Shown here: positions 48,367 to 57,161 of the stretch, one piece after another
How positions within the stretch are numbered: position 1 is the first letter of the stretch
Layout: each line of letters starts with the position of its first letter
Source: SLSG01 sp964477035
GTDB lineage: Bacteria; Bacteroidota; Bacteroidia; Bacteroidales; UBA7960
DNA length: 64,000 nt
Reading direction: 5' to 3'
NCBI GenBank assembly: GCA_964477035.1
Contig: CAYZCW010000001.1
Location: 434,001-498,000 of the forward strand
Made by a program: the position numbers and the translations under genes
The notes under the pieces: model-generated
The model's database searches: none
The model's input: the letters and a program-made list of their open reading frames with translations, nothing else
Told to the model about the DNA's origin: nothing

Positions 48367-50352
48367 ATGCCTGATACAATCAAAAAAGTGCTGGTTGCCA
48401 ATCGCGGAGAGATTGCCCTGCGCATTTTCCGCACACTCCGGTCCATGGAAATCTCCTGCGTGGCGATCTATGCCGAGGCCGATGCACGGGCGGTTCATGC
48501 CCGCGGGGCCGACCAGGGCCTGAAGCTGCAGGGGAAGGGGCTGTCCGAAACCTACCTGAACGGGGAGCAGGTGATTGCCCTGGCCCTTCAGGCGGGTGCG
48601 GATGCCATCCATCCTGGCTATGGGTTCTTGTCTGAATCGGAAGGGTTCGCGCGGGCCGTAAAGGATGCCGGGCTGGTCTTTATCGGCCCCGGAGAGGAGG
48701 CCATCCGGCTCATGGGCAATAAGGCGGGGGCCCGCCGGCTGGCAGCCGGGATCGGCATCCCCACCATCGAAGGGGCAACCGGTGCCGCCGCCGGGCTTAT
48801 CAAGGAGGCCGGCAGGATCGGGTTTCCCCTGCTGGTGAAGGCTGCAGGGGGTGGAGGGGGCAAGGGTATGCGCATCGTCCGCTCGGCAGATGAACTGGAA
48901 GAGGCCCTGGAAAGCACGCAGAGGGAAGCAAGGAATTATTTCGGGAACGGCGAAGTCTATATCGAAAAATACCTGGATGATCCGCGCCATATCGAGGTGC
49001 AGGTGCTCGGAGACCAATCGGGGAACGTGATCTCCTTGTTTGAGAGGGAGTGCTCCGTGCAGAGGCGTTACCAGAAGATCATCGAGGAAGCCCCCAGTCC
49101 CGGCATCAGCGCCACCCTGCGCAGGCAAATTACTGAGGCGGCGCGCGCCATTGCCCGGCACATAGGGTACAGCAGTGCGGGGACCGTCGAATTCCTGGTC
49201 AAGGGAAAGTCGTTTTATTTCCTGGAAATGAACACCCGCATCCAGGTGGAACATCCCGTAACGGAGATGATCACCGGGGTGGATCTGGTCCGGGAGCAGC
49301 TGCTGGTTGCCATGGGCAGGGACTTGTCATACAAACAGGAAGATGTGTCGGCCCGGGGCCATGCCATCGAGGCCCGGGTGTATGCCGAGGATCCGGTCAG
49401 GAATTTCCAGCCCTCTCCGGGGAAGGTGCTGTTCTACAGGGAGCCGGGACTTCCGGGCCTGCGCATCGATGCAGCCATGGAGACGGGCTGTGTGGTGGGC
49501 ACCGATTATGACCCGATGATCAGCAAGGTGATCAGTCATGCGGCCGACCGGAAACAGGCCATCGACTTGCTGTGTCGTGGCCTGGAACGCTATGCCATAC
49601 ACGGCATCAGGACCAACCTCGCCTTCCTGGTTGAGCTGCTTCGTTCAGAGCCCTTCATGAAGGGAGAAACGAATACCGGGCTGGTGGGCCGGCTGATCGG
49701 GACCGGCCTGGGGCACGAGCCTCCGACAGAGGAGAACGACGAGTTGCTGGTGGCAGCGTTTCTGTTCGCCTCCAGGGAAAATGGACCCGGAAATGCCGGC
49801 TTGTGGAAACAGCTGGGCTATTGGAGGCTGATGATGTCGCCGGAGGTGCTCATCAGCGACAGGCTGGTCAAGCGGAAACTGGTGTTTGACAACCCTTCCT
49901 GTTTCCGCATGGAACTGGCCGGCAAGCAGGAGGTTTACAGGCTCATCAAGAAAGAATCCCACGAGATGACCCTTGAAGCCGCCGGCATGACGCACCGCTT
50001 GCTTTACACCCAGGCTCCGGACGATTCGGTATGGATTCAAAATGGGGCCAATACCTTCAGGATGCGCTACGCCCAGCGTATCTCAGACAGGGAGCTGATC
50101 GGGCTGGGCCACCATCCGGTGTCGAAAGAGGACAGCATGGTGAGGGCCCCGATGCATGGTAAGGTCATCAAGATCACCGTCCGGGAGTCGGACTTGGTCA
50201 ACAAGGGAGACACCCTGCTGATTCTGGAGTCCATGAAGATGGAAAACCGCATCGTGGCCACCACCAAGGGCAAGGTGGGCAGTATACGGGTGGCCGAAGG
50301 AGAAGTCGTGGCCGACAACACCCCCCTGGTGGTGCTGTCCGTTGACTTTTAA
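48367..50352 (+). CDS. mccA: 3-methylcrotonyl-CoA carboxylase, biotin carboxylase / carrier (alpha) subunit
   Basis: 661 residues. It has the biotin-carboxylase N-domain (VANRGEIALRIFRTLRSME), ATP-grasp domain (GGGGGKGMRI; EMNTRIQVEHPVTEM) and a C-terminal biotinyl domain with Lys624 in LILESMKMENRI. A divergent linker domain, typical of methylcrotonyl- and geranyl-CoA carboxylases, precedes the carrier domain. It ends at a hairpin terminator. Confidence 0.93.
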   Translation: MPDTIKKVLVANRGEIALRIFRTLRSMEISCVAIYAEADARAVHARGADQGLKLQGKGLSETYLNGEQVIALALQAGADAIHPGYGFLSESEGFARAVKDAGLVFIGPGEEAIRLMGNKAGARRLAAGIGIPTIEGATGAAAGLIKEAGRIGFPLLVKAAGGGGGKGMRIVRSADELEEALESTQREARNYFGNGEVYIEKYLDDPRHIEVQVLGDQSGNVISLFERECSVQRRYQKIIEEAPSPGISATLRRQITEAARAIARHIGYSSAGTVEFLVKGKSFYFLEMNTRIQVEHPVTEMITGVDLVREQLLVAMGRDLSYKQEDVSARGHAIEARVYAEDPVRNFQPSPGKVLFYREPGLPGLRIDAAMETGCVVGTDYDPMISKVISHAADRKQAIDLLCRGLERYAIHGIRTNLAFLVELLRSEPFMKGETNTGLVGRLIGTGLGHEPPTEENDELLVAAFLFASRENGPGNAGLWKQLGYWRLMMSPEVLISDRLVKRKLVFDNPSCFRMELAGKQEVYRLIKKESHEMTLEAAGMTHRLLYTQAPDDSVWIQNGANTFRMRYAQRISDRELIGLGHHPVSKEDSMVRAPMHGKVIKITVRESDLVNKGDTLLILESMKMENRIVATTKGKVGSIRVAEGEVVADNTPLVVLSVDF

Positions 50353-50385
50353 CAGGCCCTGGCACCTGTTTAGTCATTTTTTTTT
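50351..50385 (+). terminator. Terminator after the carboxylase operon
   Basis: AACAGG pairs with CCTGTT across an 8-nt loop, beginning within the mccA stop, and is followed six bases on by nine T residues. It separates the leucine operon from the acyl-CoA dehydrogenase-mevalonate operon. Confidence 0.55.
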
Positions 50386-50459
50386 AACAATGAACAAAAC
50401 CTTATGCTCCGTGAATTGTTAGCATACCAGTTAACCATATATCATTTCAACCCCATACA

Positions 50460-51611
50460 ATGAAGACCAGTCCCTATTTGAACGATGAGCATGACAGGCT
50501 CCGCGCCCGTGTGCGGGAATTTGCAGAGAAAGAGATCCGTCCGCTGGCAGCGGCCCTGGACGAAAAGGAAGAGTTTTCCATCGAACTGACCCGGAAAATG
50601 GGGGAGGCAGGATTTTTCGGAATACAGGCTCCTGCCGAATACGGCGGCAAGGAAATGGATACTTTGTCCTACATCATCATTGTGGAAGAGCTGGCCCGTG
50701 TGGATTCCTCCCAGGCAGCCACGGTGGCTGCAGTCAACTCACTGGGCCTGGCACCCATCCTGAAATACGGGACCGAGGAGCAAAAGAAAAAATTCATCCC
50801 CCCCTTGTGTACAGGGGAGCGGGTGTGGGCCTTTGGCCTGACCGAAGACAATGCCGGCTCGGATGCCCTGGGCTCGGAAACTTCGGCCGAACTGGTCGAT
50901 GGCCACTGGGTCATCAACGGGTCCAAGTCGCACATCACCAACGCCACCTCCGACATTTCCGGGGGGGTGACCCTGCAGGCAGTCACCGCCGTGGTGGACG
51001 GCAGGAAGCGTTTGTCCACCATCCTGGTGGAAAAGGGTACCCCGGGATTCACCACCGAGAGGATGCTGGGCAAGCTCATGTGGCGCTCGAGTGATACGGG
51101 ACGGCTGCACTTCAGGGACTGCAGGGTCCCGGCAGAAAACCTGCTGGGGGAACCCGGACAGGGCGGACGCATCATGTTGAACACCCTGGATTCGGGCCGT
51201 CTGTCAATCGGTGCCATCGGCCTGGGCCTGGCAAGGGGGGCTTTTGAAGCCGCCCTGGTGCATGCAAAAAAGAGGGAACAATTCGGACAACCGATCTCCA
51301 AATTCCAGGCCGTCGCCTTCAAGCTGGCCGATATGGACCTGAAAATTGAACTGGCGCGCAATATGCTGTATGCTGCCTGCTGGAGAAAGGACAACAACCT
51401 CCAGTTTGCCAGGGAGGCAGCCATGGCCAAATTGTATACCTCGGAAGTGGCCAGGGAGGTTGCCGATGAGGCGGTTCAGATTCTGGGTGCCCGCGGGCTG
51501 TTCAAGCCCAATGAGGTGGAACGCTTTTACCGGGACCAGCGGTTGCTGCAGATCGGGGAAGGCACTTCGGAGATTCTCCGCCTGGTCATTTCCAGGTACC
51601 TTGGCGTTTAA
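50460..51611 (+). CDS. Acyl-CoA dehydrogenase
   Basis: 383 residues; FAD-binding acyl-CoA dehydrogenase with ATVAAVNSLGLAPIL, FGLTEDNAGSDALG and REQFGQPISKFQAVAFKLADM. The catalytic Glu is likely Glu367 in IGEGTSEILRLVISRYLGV, the position used by short- and medium-chain and branched-chain enzymes. Isovaleryl-CoA dehydrogenase instead has Ala at this place and its base in a LERL motif, here replaced by DSGRL. So an isovaleryl role is not favoured by sequence although its position after mccA suggests it. First gene of the mevalonate operon. Confidence 0.9.
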   Translation: MKTSPYLNDEHDRLRARVREFAEKEIRPLAAALDEKEEFSIELTRKMGEAGFFGIQAPAEYGGKEMDTLSYIIIVEELARVDSSQAATVAAVNSLGLAPILKYGTEEQKKKFIPPLCTGERVWAFGLTEDNAGSDALGSETSAELVDGHWVINGSKSHITNATSDISGGVTLQAVTAVVDGRKRLSTILVEKGTPGFTTERMLGKLMWRSSDTGRLHFRDCRVPAENLLGEPGQGGRIMLNTLDSGRLSIGAIGLGLARGAFEAALVHAKKREQFGQPISKFQAVAFKLADMDLKIELARNMLYAACWRKDNNLQFAREAAMAKLYTSEVAREVADEAVQILGARGLFKPNEVERFYRDQRLLQIGEGTSEILRLVISRYLGV

Positions 51612-51622
51612 GCCGTCACATA

Positions 51623-52621
51623 ATGGAAGACCGCAAGAAAGACCATATCGAACTGGCTTTTGAGTCACAGACCCCGGGCAGCATGGCGGACCCCCGTTTC
51701 TATTATGAGCCGCTGCTCAGCCCCCATCCGGGCGATGTCATCCCCCGGACCCTTTTTGCAGGAAAGACCTTACGCCTTCCCATCTGGGTTTCCAGCATGA
51801 CGGGCGGCACCCGCATGGCGGGTACCATAAACCGCAACCTGGCAAGGGCCTGCCGGGAGTTCGGAATGGGCATGGGCCTGGGATCCTGCCGCATCATCCT
51901 GGAGGACGATCGCTACCTGCCTGATTTTGATATGCGGGACCTGATCGGGGAAGACCTGCCCCTGTTTGCCAACCTCGGCATCAACCAGCTTGAGATCCTG
52001 ATACGGGAGAAGCGCCTGGATGATTTGCCGGTTCTGGTACACAAGCTGCGGGCCGATGGCCTGATCATCCATGTCAACCCTTTTCAGGAGTGGTTCCAGC
52101 CGGAAGGAGACCGGCTGGAAAAAACAGCCCTTGAGAGCCTGCAGGTGTTGATGGAATATGCCGCCTTTCCGGTCATTGTTAAGGAGGTCGGTCAGGGCAT
52201 GGGTTACCATAGCCTCCGGGAATTGCTGGCCCTGCCACTGGCCGCCATTGAATTTGGGGCTTTCGGCGGCACGAATTTTTCCAGGGTGGAAATGCTCCGC
52301 AACACCGCTGCCGGGCAGGACCTGCTGGAGCCCCTCGCCCGGATAGGCCATGATGCCGGGCAGATGGTTCACATGGTGAACAGCATCCTGGACACGGAGC
52401 CGGATCTTGTCCGTTGCCGCCAGCTGATCATTTCGGGCGGGGTAAAAACCTTTCTGGACGGGTACTATCTGACCCATAAATCCGCCCTGCCTGCCATTTA
52501 CGGGCAGGCCTCGGGTTTCCTGAAACATGCCAGGGAGGATTACGGCCAACTGAAAGAGTTCGTGGAAATGCAGGTGAAGGGCCTGCAGCTGGCCTATGCC
52601 TTTCTGCGTATCCGGGAATAG
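51623..52621 (+). CDS. fni: Type 2 isopentenyl-diphosphate delta-isomerase
   Basis: 332 residues, FMN-dependent isomerase. The N-terminal motif RKKDHIELAF and TGGTRMAGTINRNLARA match; FGAFGGTNFSRVE and SGGVKTFLDG bind FMN phosphate. It isomerises IPP and DMAPP at the end of the mevalonate route. It begins 11 bp after the acyl-CoA dehydrogenase gene and 21 bp before mvaA, within one operon. Confidence 0.93.
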   Translation: MEDRKKDHIELAFESQTPGSMADPRFYYEPLLSPHPGDVIPRTLFAGKTLRLPIWVSSMTGGTRMAGTINRNLARACREFGMGMGLGSCRIILEDDRYLPDFDMRDLIGEDLPLFANLGINQLEILIREKRLDDLPVLVHKLRADGLIIHVNPFQEWFQPEGDRLEKTALESLQVLMEYAAFPVIVKEVGQGMGYHSLRELLALPLAAIEFGAFGGTNFSRVEMLRNTAAGQDLLEPLARIGHDAGQMVHMVNSILDTEPDLVRCRQLIISGGVKTFLDGYYLTHKSALPAIYGQASGFLKHAREDYGQLKEFVEMQVKGLQLAYAFLRIRE

Positions 52622-52642
52622 CTGCCGCAAACGCATCGTTTT

Positions 52643-53962
52643 ATGTCCGAAAACAGACTGATTCAAGGCTTCTCCAAGCTGACTTCCAACGAGAAGCGGG
52701 GACTTGCTGCCCGGCTCACCAAAGACCCGCAGGCGTCCCTGCGCATCATGGCATCGTTTTTTCACCCTGAGCAGGAGGTGCATAAGGTCCTTTCGTCCTT
52801 CAGTGAGAACACCCTGACAAATTACCCGCTTCCCTATTCGGTCGCCCCCAACTTCCTGATCAATGGCCGTCTGTACATGGTGCCCATGGTGATCGAGGAA
52901 AGTTCAGTGGTGGCCGCTGCCAGCGCTGCTGCCCGTTTCTGGGCTTCGCGCGGGGGCTTCCGTGCCCGGGTCAACGGGACCGAAAAGACCGGGCAGCTTC
53001 ACTTCAGGTTCACCGGGGATGCGGGCTGGCTGGAAAACCAGATGCCCCGGCTGGACAAAGAGTTGCGCCAGCGTACCGTTGAGATGTCGGCCAATATGGT
53101 CAAACGGGGCGGGGGCATCACCTCCCTGCAGCTTCGCCCCTTGCCGGAGGCCGGGGCGGACTGCTACCAGCTCCTGGTGGGGTTTGAAACAGCAGATGCC
53201 ATGGGGGCCAACTTCATCAATTCCGTTCTGGAAGAATTTGCGGCCGGCATGCGTGATTTTTTTGATGCCCATGCAGATGAATCCGGGGGGGCGTATGAAA
53301 CCCTGATGGCCATTCTTTCCAATTACACCCCCGGTTGTACCGTGAGCGTGGAAGTGTCCTGTCCCCTGGAACAGCTGGGAGTGACCGGTGGCCTTGAGGC
53401 CCCGGAGTTTGCCCGGCGTTTTGAAAGGGCCGTCCGGATCGCCACGGAAGATCCCTACCGGGCCACCACCCACAACAAGGGCATCATGAACGGGGTGGAT
53501 GCCGTGGTGCTCGCCACCGGCAATGATTTCCGGGCCGTGGAGGCGGCTGCGCACGCCCATGCTTGCCGAAGCGGCCAGTACCGCTCCCTGAGCCGGGCCT
53601 CGGTGGAGGCAGGGCGTTTTTCTTTTTCCCTGGAGATGCCCCTGGCCCTCGGAACCCTGGGCGGGCTGACCCGCCTGCATCCACTGGCCGACCTCTCACT
53701 GGAAATCCTCGGCAGGCCCGGGGCCCGGGACCTGATGATGATTGCCGGGGCCGCCGGACTGGCCAACAATTTTGCCGCGGTGCGGTCGCTCGTGACGACC
53801 GGCATCCAGGCGGGGCATATGCGCATGCACCTCCCCAACATCCTGCTTCAGCTTGGGGCGACGCCCGGGGAGCAGGAAGCGGCCCTGGGCTGGTTCAGGG
53901 ATAAAAAAACCAGCCACCAGGCGGTGTCGGATTATTTAAAGACATTGCGGAATAAAACCTGA
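52643..53962 (+). CDS. mvaA: Hydroxymethylglutaryl-CoA reductase, class II
   Basis: 439 residues, bacterial class II type. Catalytic residues are Glu85/86 in IEESSVVAAAS, Lys279 in TTHNKGIMNG, Asp295 in TGNDFRAVEA, and a His near 392 in AGHMRMHL. The enzyme reduces HMG-CoA to mevalonate with NAD(P)H; class II enzymes can also run in the oxidative direction. It sits directly downstream of fni and upstream of the GYDIA kinase. Confidence 0.95.
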   Translation: MSENRLIQGFSKLTSNEKRGLAARLTKDPQASLRIMASFFHPEQEVHKVLSSFSENTLTNYPLPYSVAPNFLINGRLYMVPMVIEESSVVAAASAAARFWASRGGFRARVNGTEKTGQLHFRFTGDAGWLENQMPRLDKELRQRTVEMSANMVKRGGGITSLQLRPLPEAGADCYQLLVGFETADAMGANFINSVLEEFAAGMRDFFDAHADESGGAYETLMAILSNYTPGCTVSVEVSCPLEQLGVTGGLEAPEFARRFERAVRIATEDPYRATTHNKGIMNGVDAVVLATGNDFRAVEAAAHAHACRSGQYRSLSRASVEAGRFSFSLEMPLALGTLGGLTRLHPLADLSLEILGRPGARDLMMIAGAAGLANNFAAVRSLVTTGIQAGHMRMHLPNILLQLGATPGEQEAALGWFRDKKTSHQAVSDYLKTLRNKT

Positions 53963-53969
53963 GGGGCCC

Positions 53970-54908
53970 ATGCAGACACTGCAGTTCCGGTCGAACGGGA
54001 AACTGATGATCAGCGGCGAATACCTGGTACTGGCAGGTGCCAGGGCCCTGGCCATCCCGGTTCGTTACGGGCAGTCCCTGACCGTGCAGTGCCGCCCGGC
54101 CCCTTGCCTGCAGATAGGATGGTCCTCCCGGCAGTCGGGCAGGGAGTGGTTCCGGGCCACGTTTCATGGGGAGGCCCTGGAGGCAGCAGATGCATCCGAC
54201 GGACACACGGCAAAAACCCTGCAGCGGCTGCTGATCGCCTGCAGGAAACTGAACCCTGCATTCCTTTCCGCTCCGGCAAGCTGGCAGGTGGAAACGGAGC
54301 TGGAGTTTGACCGGAACTGGGGCCTGGGAAGCAGCTCCACTCTGGTTTCCAATCTGGCCCTTTGGGCCGGCGCCGATCCCTACCGCTTGCTTTTTGCCAC
54401 CCTGGGAGGCTCCGGCTATGACCTTGCGTGCGCCCGCAGCCATACCGGCATACTGTATAAGTACCGGGGTGCGGACCGGGCTCCGGAAGTGAGCACAGCG
54501 GTCTTCCGGCCTTCTTTTTCCGGACAGCTGGGTTTTGTTTACACCGGCAGGAAGCAGGACACCCCAGTCAGCCTCAGCCGCTTTTCTCCGGGGGATGTCC
54601 CGAAGGCTGACGTCCGGGAGGTTTCCCGGCTCTCACTGGAGATGGCCGGGGCCGGCGACCTGGCCTCCTTCATGGACCTGATGTCCGCCCATGAAAGGAT
54701 CGTCGGACGGGTAACCGGGCAGGTACCGGTGCAGCCTGCACGCTTCCCCGGTTTTGAGGGCGCCCTGAAGTCGCTCGGTGCCTGGGGCGGCGACTTTCTG
54801 CTGGCTGCCTCCCCCCGCGACCTGGGATGGCAGCGTGACTATTTCAAGGCCAGGGGGCTGCATACCTTCATCCCATTCGATGACATGATCCTAAAAAAAT
54901 CCCCATGA
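53970..54908 (+). CDS. GYDIA-family GHMP kinase
   Basis: 312 residues, GHMP kinase fold. It shows FRSNGKLMISGEYLVLAGARALA at the start, the ATP loop NWGLGSSSTLVSNLA and the signature GSGYDLACARSHTG. The family is restricted to Bacteroidota. Because mevalonate kinase and MvaD are separate genes here and no other phosphomevalonate kinase is visible, I infer it phosphorylates mevalonate-5-phosphate. It overlaps mvaD by four bases. Confidence 0.87.
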   Translation: MQTLQFRSNGKLMISGEYLVLAGARALAIPVRYGQSLTVQCRPAPCLQIGWSSRQSGREWFRATFHGEALEAADASDGHTAKTLQRLLIACRKLNPAFLSAPASWQVETELEFDRNWGLGSSSTLVSNLALWAGADPYRLLFATLGGSGYDLACARSHTGILYKYRGADRAPEVSTAVFRPSFSGQLGFVYTGRKQDTPVSLSRFSPGDVPKADVREVSRLSLEMAGAGDLASFMDLMSAHERIVGRVTGQVPVQPARFPGFEGALKSLGAWGGDFLLAASPRDLGWQRDYFKARGLHTFIPFDDMILKKSP

Positions 54909-56035
54909 ATCATCTTGAGAAGCAATACCTGGAGCAGGGGCTGGAGCCCGGCCGCAAGGATATCCCCGACAGGGGCGTCACAGCCTGGGAGGGGCCATCG
55001 AACATTGCCCTTGTCAAATACTGGGGAAAATACCCCGGGCAGTTGCCCATGAACCCTTCACTGAGCTTCACCCTGAAGAACAGTGTGGTAAGGGTTCGGA
55101 TGGGGTTTGAGAAAGCCGGCAGGACCGAAGCCGGGCTGCAGGCCTTCCTGCTTAACGGGGCGCCCCATGCCGGGTTCCGAAAGCGGGTGGCGGCCTACCT
55201 GGATGAGGTTACGCCCTTTTTTCCCTTCCTTTCAGCCATGGCACTGAGCGTTCACAGCGAGAGCTCCTTCCCGCACTCTGCCGGTATTGCATCCTCGGCA
55301 GCAGCCTTCAGTGCCCTGGCCTTGTGCCTGTGTGCGATAGAGCGTGACCTGGTGGCCGGGAGCGGCGGCTGGCAGCAGGATGATGATTTTGTCCGGAAGG
55401 CTTCTTTCATGGCCCGCCTGGGAAGCGGCAGCGCGAGCCGCTCCGTGGAAGGGGGGTTGGTGGTGTGGGGGAGGTGCGAAGCCTTTCCGGGCAGCAGCGA
55501 TCTGTATGCCAAAGGCCTGCCAGAGGAGGCTGTGGATCCCCGGTTCATGACCCTCCGCGATGCCGTGCTCGTGGTGGATGACAGCGCCAAGAAAGTGAGC
55601 AGTTCCGCCGGCCATGCCCTGATGGATGGCCACGCCTACCGCCAGGGGCGGTTCGCCCAGGCCACGGCCAACATGGAACGCATGGCCCGGGCCCTGACAA
55701 GCGGCGATGAAGGACTTTTTTTCAGGGTGACCGAACAGGAAGCCCTTAGCCTGCACAGCCTGATGATGTCGTCCGATCCGGGCTACCTGCTGATGAAACC
55801 GGCCACCCTGGAGGTGCTCGACCGCATCACCACGTTCCGTGAGAGGACGGGCCTTGGTTTGGGGTTCACCATGGATGCCGGTCCGAATGTCCATCTGGTC
55901 TATTTCCAGCGGGATGCCGTTGCAGTAAAAGCCTTTGTGGAAGAAAGCCTGGTTCCCTTGTGTGCCGGGGGGCGCTGGATCGACGACGCCCTGGGCCGGG
56001 GGGGGCGGCCATTCAATTCCGGCAGCCATGGATAA
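54905..56035 (+). CDS. mvaD: Diphosphomevalonate decarboxylase
   Basis: 376 residues. The diagnostic start GPSNIALVKYWGKYPGQ has the Lys/Trp pair that binds the pyrophosphate substrate; PHSAGIASSAAAFSALA is the ATP loop, and LGSGSASRSVEGGLVVW holds the catalytic region. It produces isopentenyl diphosphate with CO2 release. ATGA overlap with the GYDIA kinase and an 8-bp overlap with the next kinase show tight coupling. Confidence 0.95.
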   Translation: MNHLEKQYLEQGLEPGRKDIPDRGVTAWEGPSNIALVKYWGKYPGQLPMNPSLSFTLKNSVVRVRMGFEKAGRTEAGLQAFLLNGAPHAGFRKRVAAYLDEVTPFFPFLSAMALSVHSESSFPHSAGIASSAAAFSALALCLCAIERDLVAGSGGWQQDDDFVRKASFMARLGSGSASRSVEGGLVVWGRCEAFPGSSDLYAKGLPEEAVDPRFMTLRDAVLVVDDSAKKVSSSAGHALMDGHAYRQGRFAQATANMERMARALTSGDEGLFFRVTEQEALSLHSLMMSSDPGYLLMKPATLEVLDRITTFRERTGLGLGFTMDAGPNVHLVYFQRDAVAVKAFVEESLVPLCAGGRWIDDALGRGGRPFNSGSHG

Positions 56036-57074
56036 TCCCGCCAGACCCTTCTATGCCAAGGTGCTGCTGTTCGGGGAGTACAGCCTGCTCCTGGGATCGG
56101 CCGCCCTGACCATTCCTTACAGGGGCTTTGCCGGGACCTTGCAGCCAGGCAGGCCGCCGGAAGGCTTGCGGGAAGCCCGGGCCTCCAACCGGCAGCTGCG
56201 GGCGTTTTACGGGTTTCTGTCGGGGGGCCAGCCCCCTGCCGGCCTGCCGGAAAATGAAACAGCCCCTCCGGGGAATCCGGCGCGAGCAAAGCTCCGGGGC
56301 GGCATCCGGCAGGACAGGATGGATTTTCATGGTTTTCTGGACCTGGCACGGTTCTCAGCTGATTTAAAAGAAGGCCTCTGGTTCCGTTCGTCTATCCCAT
56401 CGGGCTACGGGATGGGCAGCTCGGGTGCCCTTGTGGCCGCGGTGTATGACCGCTACCGGGCCGGGTCCCGGGCGCCGGCCGGGAAGGCGGATTTGGCCTC
56501 TGAGGAGGAGGAACAACGCCTCCCGGTCCTGAAGGACAGCTTGGGCCGGATGGAGTCCTATTTCCATGGCTCCAGCAGCGGCATTGATCCCCTGAGCTGC
56601 TACCTGGGAGCCCCCCTGCTGATGGAGGCCACGGACCGGTTGAGAACGGCCACCTTGCCCGAGAACATCCCCGGCGAAAACGCCCGTTTCTTTCTGATAG
56701 ACACCGGCTCTGCCGGAAACACGGGCCCCCTGGTCCGTTCCTTCCTGGATAAGGCACAACAACCTTCTTTCAGCGCCCTGCTGCAAGAGCGGGTCATTCC
56801 AGCCACGAATGCCTGTATTCAGGCCCTGATGGACGGAGAAACAGGCCGCCTGGGCCAGTTCATCCGGGAACTGTCTTTCCTTCAGTTGCAGCACTTCCGG
56901 GAGATGATCCCCGGACCCATGACCGGTGTCTGGGAAAAGGGGCTGGCCGATGGAACCTTTGCCCTCAAGCTGTGCGGCTCTGGTGGGGGCGGGTTCCTGT
57001 TGGGTTATGATACCGGCCAGGGGGAGACGGCCTCCCACCTGCCCCGGGGGAGCATTCCTCTTCCTCTTTGCTGA
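56028..57074 (+). CDS. mvk: Mevalonate kinase-like GHMP kinase
   Basis: 348 residues. Start ATG at 56028 begins MDNPARPFYAKVLLFGEYS, the usual GHMP opening; IPSGYGMGSSGALVAAVYDRY is the ATP loop and LCGSGGGGFLL the C-terminal glycine motif. The length and operon place favour mevalonate kinase, with the GYDIA protein acting on phosphomevalonate; the reverse assignment cannot be excluded. The last gene of the operon. Confidence 0.87.
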   Translation: MDNPARPFYAKVLLFGEYSLLLGSAALTIPYRGFAGTLQPGRPPEGLREARASNRQLRAFYGFLSGGQPPAGLPENETAPPGNPARAKLRGGIRQDRMDFHGFLDLARFSADLKEGLWFRSSIPSGYGMGSSGALVAAVYDRYRAGSRAPAGKADLASEEEEQRLPVLKDSLGRMESYFHGSSSGIDPLSCYLGAPLLMEATDRLRTATLPENIPGENARFFLIDTGSAGNTGPLVRSFLDKAQQPSFSALLQERVIPATNACIQALMDGETGRLGQFIRELSFLQLQHFREMIPGPMTGVWEKGLADGTFALKLCGSGGGGFLLGYDTGQGETASHLPRGSIPLPLC

Positions 57075-57119
57075 CCTTCCCTGCCCGACCCCCTGGCCTG
57101 TTTCCTGCGAAAAAAGGAC

Positions 57120-57127
57120 TACTTTTG
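57120..57127 (+). promoter_or_regulatory. -7 box for the YgjV-GNAT gene
   Basis: TACTTTTG is an exact TAnnTTTG match 42 bp before the ATG. A TTTC lies 15 bp upstream instead of a TTTG. Confidence 0.45.
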
Positions 57128-57161
57128 CAAGGCATCCTGTGGGAGGTCCACAGGAAAACGG

